Assembly: GCA_034926675.1 (NCBI GenBank)
Contig: JAYFQW010000012.1
Span: 20,138-84,137, forward strand
Direction: 5' to 3'
DNA length: 64,000 nt
DNA from: Clostridia bacterium
Lineage (GTDB): Bacteria; Bacillota; DTU025
Part shown: in pieces, positions 53,576 to 64,000 of the stretch
Layout: each line of letters opens with the position of its first letter
How positions within the stretch are numbered: position 1 is the first letter of the stretch
Program-made: the position numbers and the translations under genes
Notes under the pieces: model-generated
The model's input: only the letters and a program-made list of their open reading frames with translations
What the model was told of the DNA's origin: nothing
Database searches by the model: none

Positions 53576-53604
53576 TTGAAGATTCTTTTCGTTTGCGCTA
53601 TACT
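53576..53604 (+). promoter_or_regulatory. Sigma-70-type promoter directly before the orphan CRISPR repeat
   Basis: TTGAAG (53576-53581), a 17 bp spacer and TATACT (53599-53604). The expected transcription start, about 53610-53612, falls within the first bases of the orphan repeat at 53608-53639. It is the best plus-strand promoter I find upstream of cas3, so it may drive both a crRNA-like RNA and the cas3-cas2 operon, with a leader of about 340 bases. Confidence 0.6.
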
Positions 53605-53607
53605 TAC

Positions 53608-53639
53608 GTTGCTCCTCACCGGCACGCGTGGATTGAAAC
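53608..53639 (+). repeat. Orphan CRISPR-repeat-like element upstream of cas3
   Basis: Aligned without gaps to the 32-base array repeat (63467 onward), 23 of 32 positions agree. The last 15 (CGCGTGGATTGAAAC) are all identical, and so is the leading GT. The hairpin-forming middle is diverged. It is in the same orientation as the array. There is no full second copy; a weaker possible partner lies at 53664-53695 (16 of 32, also starting GTC and ending AAAC). Confidence 0.75.
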
Positions 53640-53695
53640 GTTTGGGCTATTCTTGTGTAGCGCGTCCAATCCGGCGCACTCGGATTCACCCAAAC
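53640..53695 (+). ncRNA. Possible crRNA-like RNA segment after the orphan repeat
   Basis: After the repeat comes a 24-base spacer-like segment and then nested inverted repeats. GTTTGGG (53640-53646) pairs with CCCAAAC (53689-53695). AATCCG (about 53668-53673) pairs with CGGATT (about 53681-53686) around a seven-base loop. The segment is non-coding, lies behind a promoter, and could be the 3' part of a structured RNA. Sequence alone cannot show that it is transcribed. Confidence 0.3.
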
Positions 53696-53947
53696 ACCGC
53701 AGTTCAGATGATCTCGCACACTTGCTGTCGCGTTCGGTGAGGCGCCCAACACAATCTAGCAGCATGTCCAGCAGTCGACCGTTGTACTTCATTGCGCCAT
53801 TCACCACATCGCGATTGCCTGTTCATCTTGCTGTTGCCATTGCCCAAAAAGCTAGAGGGACTTTCGCAAGTTAGTGGTATATGTACTAGTAGATGGCATG
53901 GTCAGCCACTCGCAAGACGCCTTCATTTAGAGAGGAGCGCGTTCGCA
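53696..53947 (+). other. Non-coding leader of the cas3 operon
   Basis: No gene with a ribosome site lies here; the frame is open upstream of cas3 but without initiation signals. GAGAGGAG (53930-53937) is the cas3 ribosome site. Confidence 0.5.
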
Positions 53948-56131
53948 GTGTACTATGCACACTCTAGCGGTACGGACAAATCCACTTGGCAGTCGCTCAA
54001 GAAGCACCTCGAGGCGGTTTCGGATATCGGTGCGGGCTATGCGGCGGCGTTCGGAGCCTCGCAGTTCGCCCAGGTTGCCGGCATGCTTCATGACCTGGGC
54101 AAGTATTCTCATGAATTCCAGAAACGCCTGGAAGGTGCGCCTATCCGTGTAGACCATTCCACTGCAGGGGCCAAAGAGGCCGTGAAGCTGTATGGGCCTG
54201 GCATGGGAAAGGTGCTCGCCTACGCCATATCAGGCCATCACAGAGGCATCCCGGACTACGGCAGTGTCGAAGACGAGCGCTCGCTAGCTGCGCGCCTCAA
54301 GTCCAAACCCTGCGACTACAGCGCGTTTTCGAGCGACGGCCTCAGCTTCCCAGATCGGTCCACCATGAGGCTCCCCATCTTGCCCCTTCCCGGGCAGCCT
54401 GGTTTCAGCGTGCAGTTCTTCATCAGGATGCTCTATTCGTGCATTGTCGACGCTGACTTCCTCGACACGGAACGCGCCTTCGACGGCGACAAGGCGTTCC
54501 CCCGCTCGATCAGCTATCCCAGCATACGTGAACTGGAACAGCGTCTCATGCACTACCTCGATCAGCTGTCGGCATCCGCCCCGGATACCCCGGTAAACCG
54601 CGGTCGCGCCGCCATCCTCAGGGCCTGCATCGACAGTGCTGCGCAGTCTCCCGGTTTCTTCAGCCTCACCGTGCCCACAGGAGGCGGGAAGACCTTGTCA
54701 TCGCTGGCCTTCGCACTGAGGCACGCCGCGATGCACCGGCTTTGCCGAGTCATATACGTCATTCCCTTCACCAGCATCATCGAGCAGAATGCGCAAGTGT
54801 TCAGGAAAGCTCTCGGGCCTGAGGCCATATTGGAGCATCACAGCAACTTCGAATATCCTGGGGAAGACTCGGACGATTGGACGGATCAGGTTGCACGCCT
54901 CTACCTCGCCACGGAGAATTGGGACGCGCCGCTGGTGGTCACCACAAGCGTGCAGTTCTTCGAGTCGCTGTTCGCCAACAAGAGTTCACGCTGCCGCAAG
55001 CTGCACAACATGGCCAAGAGTGTCATCATCATGGACGAGGCTCAGATGCTGCCTACTCACCATCTTCAGCCATGCCTCGGCGTGCTCCGCGAACTCACAG
55101 CCAACTACGGATCAACGGTAGTTCTGTGCACGGCAACACAGCCTGCGCTGGAGGGATTGCTTCCGCAGGGCACAGCGATACGTGAGATCGCGCCCGACCC
55201 GCCGCGCCTCTATGAAGAGTTTCGCAGGGTGGATGTCGCTCGTCTGGGGCCGCTCCATGACGCGGAACTGGCTGAGAGAATGCTGCAGTTCCCACAGACG
55301 CTTTGCATCGTGAACACGCGTGCGCACGCTCGAGAGCTGTACAAGCTGGTTTCATCGGAACCCGGAGCATTTCACCTGAGCGCCTGCATGTGCCCACGTC
55401 ACAGAAGCGCGCAGCTCGACTCCATCCGGCAGTCGCTACGAGACGGAACGCCGTGCAGGGTTGTCTCCACGCAGCTCATCGAAGCCGGAGTGGATGTCGA
55501 CTTCCCGACAGTATTCCGCGCATATACCGGTCTCGACTCGGCGGCGCAGGCCGCGGGCAGGTGCAATCGCGAAGGGAAGCTTCATAGAGGTCAGCTTTTC
55601 ATGTTCGAGCCGGTTGATCACCCACCGCAAGGTTGGTTCCAGAGGACTGCGGCCGTTGCCGAGATAGCCCTTCGCAGCGGCAATGACCCTCTTGGACTGG
55701 GTACAGTTAAGCACTACTTCGAAAAGCTCTACGATGTCGAGCGTGACCAGCTCGACAAGTGCAAGATCATGAAGCTCTCTGAGACAGGCCGTGGAAAGCT
55801 TGACTTCCAGTTTGAGAGCATGGCCAAAGAGTTCAGTGTGATCGACTCAGCGCTCATGTCCATCGTCATCCCGTGGGACGAAGAGGCGCGCGAACTGATC
55901 GAGACTGCCAAGTACGCGCTGTCCCGCCGCGTTCTCAGGCGCCTGCAGCCGTATGTGGTTCAGGTCTACCCGAATGTGTTCTTCGCGCTCGAGCGGAACG
56001 GCTTGGTGAGTTCAATGGGAGGTGAGAAAGGGATGGTGCATGTCCTCAAGGACCCGTCCTGCTATACGGATATGGGATTGGTGTTGCCTGAGGACATGGA
56101 TGTTCCGACAGACGGCGCTTGGTTCGTGTGA
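53948..56131 (+). CDS. cas3: Type I-C CRISPR helicase-nuclease Cas3
   Basis: The 727-residue protein has an HD nuclease domain at the N-terminus (VAGMLHDLGKYSHEFQKRL, then ISGHHRGIPDYG) and an SF2 helicase. Walker A is PTGGGKTLSSLAFALRHA, the DExx box IIMDEAQMLP, and motif VI lies in AAQAAGRCNREGK. It is recruited by the I-C Cascade and degrades target DNA. I chose GTG at 53948 (VYYAHSSGTDKSTW) because it follows GAGAGGAG and matches the usual start of the family. Upstream residues in the same frame lack support. It heads the I-C operon. Confidence 0.93.
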   Translation: MYYAHSSGTDKSTWQSLKKHLEAVSDIGAGYAAAFGASQFAQVAGMLHDLGKYSHEFQKRLEGAPIRVDHSTAGAKEAVKLYGPGMGKVLAYAISGHHRGIPDYGSVEDERSLAARLKSKPCDYSAFSSDGLSFPDRSTMRLPILPLPGQPGFSVQFFIRMLYSCIVDADFLDTERAFDGDKAFPRSISYPSIRELEQRLMHYLDQLSASAPDTPVNRGRAAILRACIDSAAQSPGFFSLTVPTGGGKTLSSLAFALRHAAMHRLCRVIYVIPFTSIIEQNAQVFRKALGPEAILEHHSNFEYPGEDSDDWTDQVARLYLATENWDAPLVVTTSVQFFESLFANKSSRCRKLHNMAKSVIIMDEAQMLPTHHLQPCLGVLRELTANYGSTVVLCTATQPALEGLLPQGTAIREIAPDPPRLYEEFRRVDVARLGPLHDAELAERMLQFPQTLCIVNTRAHARELYKLVSSEPGAFHLSACMCPRHRSAQLDSIRQSLRDGTPCRVVSTQLIEAGVDVDFPTVFRAYTGLDSAAQAAGRCNREGKLHRGQLFMFEPVDHPPQGWFQRTAAVAEIALRSGNDPLGLGTVKHYFEKLYDVERDQLDKCKIMKLSETGRGKLDFQFESMAKEFSVIDSALMSIVIPWDEEARELIETAKYALSRRVLRRLQPYVVQVYPNVFFALERNGLVSSMGGEKGMVHVLKDPSCYTDMGLVLPEDMDVPTDGAWFV

Positions 56132-56146
56132 TTCCAGACCGGATGA

Positions 56147-58717
<2,571 letters not shown>

Positions 58718-58721
<4 letters not shown>

Positions 58722-59572
58722 GCAAGACAGTAGACAGGCGCTATGAGTTTGTTCTTTTCTTCGACGTTGAGAACGGCAATCCCAACGGCGACCCCGATGC
58801 CGGCAACATGCCGCGCATAGATCCCGAGACCAGCCACGGCCTGGTAACGGACGTGTGCTTGAAGCGCAAGATCCGCAATTACGTTGAACTCACCCGGGGC
58901 GGGCAGGAGGGCTTCGAGATCTATGTCAAGGAGGGAGTAGTTCTCAATACGCAGCATCGAAGGGCGTACACCGATCAGAACATCGAACCAGTATCAAAGA
59001 AGCTTGCCAACAATGAACTTACCAAGTTCATGTGTGAGCACTTCTACGATATACGCACGTTCGGAGCGGTGATGACCACCGAAGTCAACTGCGGCCAGGT
59101 GCGAGGGCCGGTCCAGCTCAACTTCGCTCGGAGCATCGATCCGATTGTGCCTCAGGAAGTAACTATCACCAGAGTGGCAGTGACGAGCGAAAAGGACGCG
59201 GAGCGAAAGGAACACGAGATGGGGCGCAAGCACATCGTTCCATACGCTCTCTACCGCTCGGAGGGTTATGTGTCCGCCCCGCTTGCTGAGCGAACCGGGT
59301 TCTCTGAAGAGGATCTGAGCCTGCTGTGGGAAGCGCTCATCAACATGTTCGACCACGATCACTCGGCCGCAAGAGGGAAGATGGCGTCACGTAGGCTGTA
59401 TGCATTCGAGCACGAAAGCAGAATCGGCAATGCTCCCGCCCATAAGCTGTTCGACTGCATCACCGCTGCGAGGCGCGATTCCACCGCCCCGGCACGTAAG
59501 TTCGATGATTACGAAGTGAAGGTGAATGAGGCCGGGGCGCCAAGTGGGGTCAGACTGCTCACGCTGATATGA
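58718..59572 (+). CDS. cas7c: Type I-C Cas7 (Csd2) backbone subunit
   Basis: The 284-residue protein begins YEFVLFFDVENGNPNGDPDAGNMPRIDPETSHGLVTDVCLKRKIRNYV, a signature of Csd2. FGAVMTTEVNCGQVRGPVQLNFARSIDPI follows. It polymerises along the crRNA spacer in the I-C Cascade. The ATG overlaps the cas8c stop (ATGA), as does its own stop with cas4. Confidence 0.95.
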
Positions 59573-60282
59573 CGAAGGAAGGCTACGATGAGGACAGCCT
59601 GCTGCCGCTCTCCGGAATCCAGCACATCGCTTTCTGCGAGCGGCAGTGGGCGCTCATACATATCGAAAGGCAATGGCTCGACAACGTCAGGACCGTTGAA
59701 GGGCACTTCATGCATGAGCGCGCCCACGATTCTGCACTTTACGAGGACGATGGCGATCACATAACAACGCGGGCTGTGCCCCTTATGTCGAGGCGGTTGG
59801 GACTTTACGGGCAGGCAGACGTGGTGGAGTTCTGGCCAGTGGAAAACGGCGCCAAGGAAGGCGCTCTATTGCCCGGTCATGAGGGGCTGTGGCTTCCCAA
59901 GCCTGTTGAGTACAAACGCGGAAAGCCGAAATCTGATGACCGTGACCAGGTTCAACTATGCGCGCAGGCCATGTGCCTTGAGGAGATGCTGGGGGCGCAG
60001 ATCGCGGCGGCTGACCTCTACTACGGCGAGCCCCGGAGGCGGCAGAGGGTGGCGCTCGATGAGCAGCTCCGCCGACGCGTGGAGGAGCTGTCATCTCGCA
60101 TGCATACCCTGTTTGAGGCGGGAATCACCCCACCAGCGTCCAAGGGCAAGCACTGCGAGCTCTGCTCACTGGCGGACGTGTGCCTTCCGGGCCTTACTCT
60201 CTCACCGCACTCCGCGGAGGCATTCGTCCGAAAGCAGGTAAGGGCGTGCCGAGAGGATGACGCCAAATCGAAGAGGCCATAG
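59569..60282 (+). CDS. cas4: CRISPR adaptation exonuclease Cas4
   Basis: The 237-residue RecB-like nuclease starts with LLPLSGIQHIAFCERQWALIHIERQW, providing the first Fe-S Cys. The nuclease core has LGLYGQADVVEF and PVEYKRGKPKSDDRDQVQLCAQAMCLEE (D...E-x-K motif and the Q helix). The last Cys cluster is HCELCSLADVCLPG. It trims prespacers and selects PAM-containing ends. It overlaps cas7c and is followed by cas1 after 21 bases. Confidence 0.93.
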   Translation: MTKEGYDEDSLLPLSGIQHIAFCERQWALIHIERQWLDNVRTVEGHFMHERAHDSALYEDDGDHITTRAVPLMSRRLGLYGQADVVEFWPVENGAKEGALLPGHEGLWLPKPVEYKRGKPKSDDRDQVQLCAQAMCLEEMLGAQIAAADLYYGEPRRRQRVALDEQLRRRVEELSSRMHTLFEAGITPPASKGKHCELCSLADVCLPGLTLSPHSAEAFVRKQVRACREDDAKSKRP

Positions 60283-60303
60283 CGGTCGTCTGGAGGGACG
60301 CTG

Positions 60304-61335
60304 GTGCGGAAGCTGCTGAACACTCTCTACGTTACAAGCCCGGACGCCTATCTCACTCGAGACGGCGACAATGTGATTGTGCGAATCGAGAATGAGGTGA
60401 AATTCCGGATGCCAATCCATAATCTCGAGAGCGTGGTGGCATTCGGATATGCCGGGGCAAGCCCATCGCTCATGCAACTATGCGCCGAGCGCGGCGTCGC
60501 GCTCACCTTTCTGACTGAGCACGGGCATTTTATGGCCCGTGTCACCGGAGAGGTGTCGGGGAATGTGCTCCTGCGCCGCCGCCAATACAGGGTGGCGGAC
60601 TCGGAAGCGGAGGCATCGCACATTGCGTCGGTTTTCATCCTGGCGAAAATGGCCAACTGCCGAGCCGTGCTGCTCAGAGCAGCACGTGACCACGAGACGG
60701 GTGAGCAGACCCAGGCAGTCGCCAGCGCGGCAGATCAGTTGGCAGGCTACATGCAAGAAGCGGCAAAGGGGCTGCCCCTTGACGAACTCCGAGGCATTGA
60801 GGGGGTGGCTGCAAACACGTACTTCGGGGTGTTTGACAACCTGATCCTCGCCAACAAAGGGGACTTCTTCTTTCACGCGCGCTCGAGGCGTCCGCCAAGA
60901 GACAACATAAACGCGCTGCTGTCGTTCCTCTATACTCTGCTGGTCCATGATATGCAGGCGGCGCTTGAGAGCGTGGGGCTCGACCCACAGGTAGGGTTCA
61001 TGCACCAAGACCGGCCCGGGCGCCCCGGACTCGCTCTTGACATGATGGAGGAGTTGAGGCCGATTCTGGCAGACAGATCGGCCTTGGCTATAGTCAATCG
61101 CAAGCAGGTGGGGCCGGGAGGGTTTCATGCCCTCGAGTCCGGCGGAGTCATGATGGACGACGACACTCGCAAGACTGTGATAGCCGTGTGGCAAAAGCGT
61201 AAGCAGGAGGAGATCGTCCATCCATTCCTCGGCGAGAAGATTGAGGTGGGGCTCATTCCGTATGCCCAGGCCATGTTGATGGCCAGATACCTGCGGGGAG
61301 ACATCGACGGATACCCTGCGTTCTTCTGGAAGTGA
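60304..61335 (+). CDS. cas1: CRISPR integrase Cas1 (type I-C)
   Basis: The 343-residue protein is typical of Cas1c: RKLLNTLYVTSPDAYLTRDGDNVIVRIENE at the start, EGVAANTYFGVFDNLI with the first catalytic Glu, then HDMQAALESVGLDPQVGFMHQDRPGRPGLALDMMEELRPILADR with the metal-binding His and Glu. The GTG start at 60304 follows GGAGGG. Together with Cas2 it inserts new spacers at the leader end of the array. Confidence 0.95.
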   Translation: MRKLLNTLYVTSPDAYLTRDGDNVIVRIENEVKFRMPIHNLESVVAFGYAGASPSLMQLCAERGVALTFLTEHGHFMARVTGEVSGNVLLRRRQYRVADSEAEASHIASVFILAKMANCRAVLLRAARDHETGEQTQAVASAADQLAGYMQEAAKGLPLDELRGIEGVAANTYFGVFDNLILANKGDFFFHARSRRPPRDNINALLSFLYTLLVHDMQAALESVGLDPQVGFMHQDRPGRPGLALDMMEELRPILADRSALAIVNRKQVGPGGFHALESGGVMMDDDTRKTVIAVWQKRKQEEIVHPFLGEKIEVGLIPYAQAMLMARYLRGDIDGYPAFFWK

Positions 61336-61348
61336 AGGTGATGCTGCA

Positions 61349-61639
61349 ATGATGGTCCTGGTCACGTATGACGTGAATACCCAGGACGCCGAGGGCAGGA
61401 GACGCCTGAACAAAGTCGCAAAGGCGTGCGTCAACGTAGGGCAGAGGGTGCAGGATTCCGTGTTCGAGTGCCTGCTTGAGCCCGCTCAGTTCGCCATGCT
61501 CAAACACACGCTCAGCGACCTGATCGATCCTGATAAGGACAGCCTCAGGTTCTACTTCCTCGGAGCAAACTGGAAAGGACGAGTCGAGCATGTCGGCGCC
61601 AAGACCGCCTATGACCCAGAGGGAATCCTGACGATCTGA
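61349..61639 (+). CDS. cas2: CRISPR adaptation protein Cas2
   Basis: The 96-residue protein has the ferredoxin-like Cas2 fold: MMVLVTYDVNTQDAEGRRRLNKVAKACVNVGQRVQDSVFECLLEPAQF and LRFYFLGANWKGRVEHVG. It starts at ATG 61349 after GAAGGTGATG. It bridges two Cas1 dimers. It is the last cas gene; the array begins 1.8 kb further on instead of the usual short distance. Confidence 0.95.
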   Translation: MMVLVTYDVNTQDAEGRRRLNKVAKACVNVGQRVQDSVFECLLEPAQFAMLKHTLSDLIDPDKDSLRFYFLGANWKGRVEHVGAKTAYDPEGILTI

Positions 61640-61858
61640 TATTGCGTACCACGAAGCACCAATAGGAGTTGACCAGGCCGGGGCGTGAACCAAGATATGG
61701 GTGACAGGGCCCCGGAACATGCTGATCGGCTGTTGTCATGACGGAATAGGCCCTCTGGAGGTCACGACGTGGCGTCGATGCAGCCAGCGGATGGCATGAA
61801 AACGTAACGCCCAACATGACTGGACGCTCAAGACGGGGGCTTTATAGGGTGCTTTCGG
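61640..61858. other. Spacer between cas2 and the IS4-like remnant
   Basis: No gene, CRISPR repeat or leader-like element is found here. The original connection between cas2 and the leader was presumably opened by the transposon. Confidence 0.5.
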
Positions 61859-63190
61859 TTATTCAAAGCCGAACTTATCCAGGACGCGCTGAGCATCTTC
61901 GGGAGTTGTTCTGATGGGTACGCCTGTAGGAATCATCATTTCCGCGATATTGAATATGCGGTAGAAGGCGCCGAAGAACACGATCACCTTGTCGGCATTG
62001 ATCATGGCGAGTTGCCGTCGCCATCGAGTTGTGCCTGTATCAAATGACCTGCCCATAGCAACGCTGCTGCTGGCCCGGGGTCGTTCAGCCTGCGGTTGGA
62101 CAGGCCAGAGCTCCTCCTTGGCATCTTCGTCTGCGTTGGCATATGCGCGGTATGCATGTACCAGAGCGAATGCGACCAGCGTAAGGTAGGTATGGGAATG
62201 CACTGCGTTCGCGGTCAGTTTGGGGAGTTCTTTGAGGCCGTATGATTGCTTGGCTTCCCGATGAGGCTTCGTTCATCATAACCATCGAACGCAGTGAATG
62301 GGTCGGTGACTGGGCCGTTGGTGAGAAACACTACCTTACCTGACAAGCCGAAGTCCACGCCGTTCCATTTGCGCACGACCACTGCATTGATGGGCTTTTA
62401 GGATTATGGTCCTTTCGATTTATGAAGTTTAGCTGGCATTGGGGAACGTATTGGTCGTAGGAGCGCAGGCCCTCGATGCCTACGACTTCGGTGACGCGTT
62501 CGGTGGCTACGCGATGTTTGCCGTATCCATTGAGGACGGTTTGCGTACGGACGCTCACGTTGCCGTGGCCTGTCCTCGCAAGGCATCTTGCGTCTTCGTA
62601 TACGCGCATGTTGTCCTTTGCGGGGATGATATACTCAATGCCCAGCTCACCGATGTCATGGAGAGTTGTTCCGTCGATGAAACCGCGATCAAGGAGCACG
62701 CAGGCGATACTGGCATGAACGCCGATATTGCTCTGCGCTTGTCTGACGAGATCCATGGCGTATTTGGATTCATGCTCGTTGATCCTGACCACCTTGGCAG
62801 CCAGAGGAATGCGACCCTTGCACCAATAGGCTACGATTAGCTTGAATCCTCGCTCAAGGGTTTCTGCCTGCTGAATCTTGCCGTAACGGTCGACAACCTT
62901 GTGGGATCTAGCGACAACTCTGCACTTGTCCATGTCTTCGAAAATGGATGAACCGAATCGACCATCTCGCGATTGAACAGGGCCTCGGCCACTTTCTGGT
63001 CATCTCTGAACGAGAAGTCAAGGGTAGGGAGCATTCGTCTCTTGCCAGTTGCGCTCATTCTGGGGCCTCCCATCATCAGCGCAAAGGCGCTGGGTAGAGG
63101 ATTCTCCATCAACTGCCTCAGTGTCTCTGTAAATTGCTGGAAATGTGCACTGACAAGCGCAGAGCGTCTGGAGGCCAAACGCACTCGCAC
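61859..63190 (-). pseudogene. IS4-like DDE transposase, multiply frameshifted
   Basis: Three minus-strand pieces cover one transposase. From 63190 comes an N-terminal part with TETLRQLMENPLPSAFALMMGG and LPTLDFSFRDDQKVAEALFNREMV. From 62933 the core has DKCRVVARSHKVVDRYGKIQQ, FKLIVAYWCKGRIPLAAKVV and LLDRGFIDGTTLHDIGELGIEYIIPAKDNM (catalytic region of IS4/ISNCY-type enzymes). The piece at 61859-62203 is the C-terminal tail (SHTYLTLVAFALVHAYRAY). The frame is broken at about 62950 and again between 62203 and 62330. It separates cas2 from its array. Confidence 0.7.
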
Positions 63191-63199
63191 CGTTCCCAG

Positions 63200-63466
63200 A
63201 TAACTGGGCCGCTATATCGACGGACGAGAGAGGGAATCCTGATCACGTGACGAAACCCTGGGAAAAGATAGTATGATGGCGGGAGACCTGATCATCTTGC
63301 GCGAACCCCAAGTGATCCCCATTTCCCCAGGAGGTTCGCGCAAGCACTGTAGCTGCGGCTTTAGAGGTGATAGCATAGACTACGACGGTGGTGTAGACTG
63401 TAGCGGACTGGGTTCGCGCAAAGTCCATCTGAGACCGAGTTAAACCACCCGATTTTCATGGAACTG
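63200..63466 (+). promoter_or_regulatory. CRISPR leader
   Basis: The sequence just before the first repeat contains a 12-base inverted repeat, CTTGCGCGAACC (63296-63307) and GGTTCGCGCAAG (63332-63343), around the AT/C-rich CCAAGTGATCCCCATTTCCC. A further GGGTTCGCGCAAA lies at 63410-63422. Such GGTTCGCG blocks are common in I-C leaders. The promoter was not identified with certainty. Confidence 0.65.
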
Positions 63467-64000
63467 TCGCGCCCCGTGCGGGCGCGTGGATTGAAACACG
63501 TCAGCGACAATCTCACTAGGGAATGCCACCAAGTCGCGCCCCGTGCGGGCGCGTGGATTGAAACCGCTGCCTTGTCACCGGTATCGGCTGCACCCTTTAG
63601 TCGCGCCCCGTGCGGGCGCGTGGATTGAAACCAGTATGTCCTCGCTCATATGGCCAGCGCTCCCGGTCGCGCCCCGTGCGGGCGCGTGGATTGAAACTCT
63701 CGATCTCGCTCAGAAACCGCGCAGGCAGAATGTCGCGCCCCGTGCGGGCGCGTGGATTGAAACTCCAATTTGCTTGCATGGGCTATGTCGCCCGCCTGTC
63801 GCGCCCCGTGCGGGCGCGTGGATTGAAACTCCAAAACAATCTTGGCATAGTCCTCCCAGTGCAAGTCGCGCCCCGTGCGGGCGCGTGGATTGAAACTCTA
63901 TGATCAGCGCGGGCACGCCCTTCCCGCCGCGTCGCGCCCCGTGCGGGCGAGTGGATTGAAACTATTATGGGGAGGTATGAATTTGGCTAAGATGCGTCGC
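63467..64000 (+). CRISPR. Type I-C CRISPR array, eight full repeats, continuing beyond the window
   Basis: Repeats of 32 bases begin at 63467, 63534, 63600, 63666, 63732, 63798, 63865 and 63931, and a ninth starts at 63996. Each has the perfect stem CGCGCCC/GGGCGCG around CGTGC and ends GTGGATTGAAAC. Spacers are 33-35 bases. The eighth repeat differs by one base (GGGCGAG in the stem's 3' arm), which breaks a pair. The leader side is at 63467, so spacers nearest to it are the newest. No spacer matches another part of this window that I could see. Confidence 0.97.

Noticed and set aside
53640..53950. Spacer-like segment targeting the cas3 promoter
   Set aside because: Only a seven-base match (TTTGGGC) was found and the neighbouring bases do not look like an I-C PAM. 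This could be chance.
63543..63903. Open reading frames through the CRISPR array
   Set aside because: They arise from the periodic repeat (translations repeat RPVRARGLK and RAGAWIET) and are not genes.

Overview
The window reads as a chromosome segment of a Gram-positive bacterium, probably Bacillota of the Clostridia/Limnochordia type. The signs are GGAGG-type ribosome sites before almost every gene, frequent GTG and TTG starts, moderately high GC by eye, tightly overlapping operons, and peptide or sugar ABC importers next to GntR regulators. No rRNA or tRNA gene was seen, so the taxonomic call is an inference.

Layout. (1) 1-1.4 kb: a TIR-domain gene fragment cut by a dead, truncated IS256-type element. 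(2) 1.6-14 kb: one plus-strand operon for uptake and breakdown of a peptide-like or N-acylated substrate. It holds a binding protein, two permeases, a GntR regulator, three RraA-family (aldolase-like) paralogues, three M20 hydrolases and a fused double ABC ATPase. (3) 14-16.5 kb: a HEPN fragment, a PNPOx-family protein, a DUF3795-peptidase S51 fusion and a broken DUF2284 gene. (4) 16.4-23.2 kb: a GntR-controlled amino-sugar (sialic acid/ManNAc-type) operon with a BadF-type kinase, NanE, a NanA/DapA-family lyase and a sugar ABC importer. (5) 23.2-30 kb: transposition and defence debris around an Xre-ImmA/PIN pair and an ApeA-like HEPN protein, with an IS21 element fused to the remains of a DNA methyltransferase gene. 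(6) 30.4-41.8 kb: mostly minus-strand accessory genes: an ATC-hydrolase family protein, a phytoene-desaturase-like FAD enzyme, a GNAT-APH fusion, a MazG-like protein, a membrane-anchored hydrolase, an IS3 remnant inside an exported protein gene, a SAM methyltransferase, a macro-domain protein and an exported Cys-rich protein. (7) 42-43.5 kb: a second dead IS256 copy. (8) 43.9-53.5 kb, minus strand: a type III-D-like CRISPR operon. It encodes a CARF-nuclease, a Cas10 without an HD domain, a Cas7-type RAMP, Csx10, a double Csm3-like RAMP, Csx19 and a TIGR03986-family RAMP. (9) 53.9-61.6 kb, plus strand: a complete type I-C operon, cas3-cas5c-cas8c-cas7c-cas4-cas1-cas2. (10) 61.9-63.2 kb: a decayed IS4-like transposase, then the leader and a CRISPR array of eight full repeats that runs off the window.

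How it works together. The type III operon has no cas6, no adaptation genes and no array of its own. The simplest reading is that it borrows crRNAs made from the I-C array by Cas5c. The most interesting spot is the divergent region between the two cas operons (53.45-53.95 kb). There a lone CRISPR-repeat-like sequence (23 of 32 positions identical to the array repeat, the last 15 perfectly) sits directly behind a good sigma-70-type promoter (TTGAAG, 17 bp, TATACT). Transcription would begin at the start of this orphan repeat, upstream of cas3. This suggests a crRNA-like regulatory RNA or a Cas5c-cleavable leader for the cas3 operon. Throughout the window the mobile elements are inactivated and several defence genes are broken, so this is an old, heavily edited defence island beside two intact catabolic operons.
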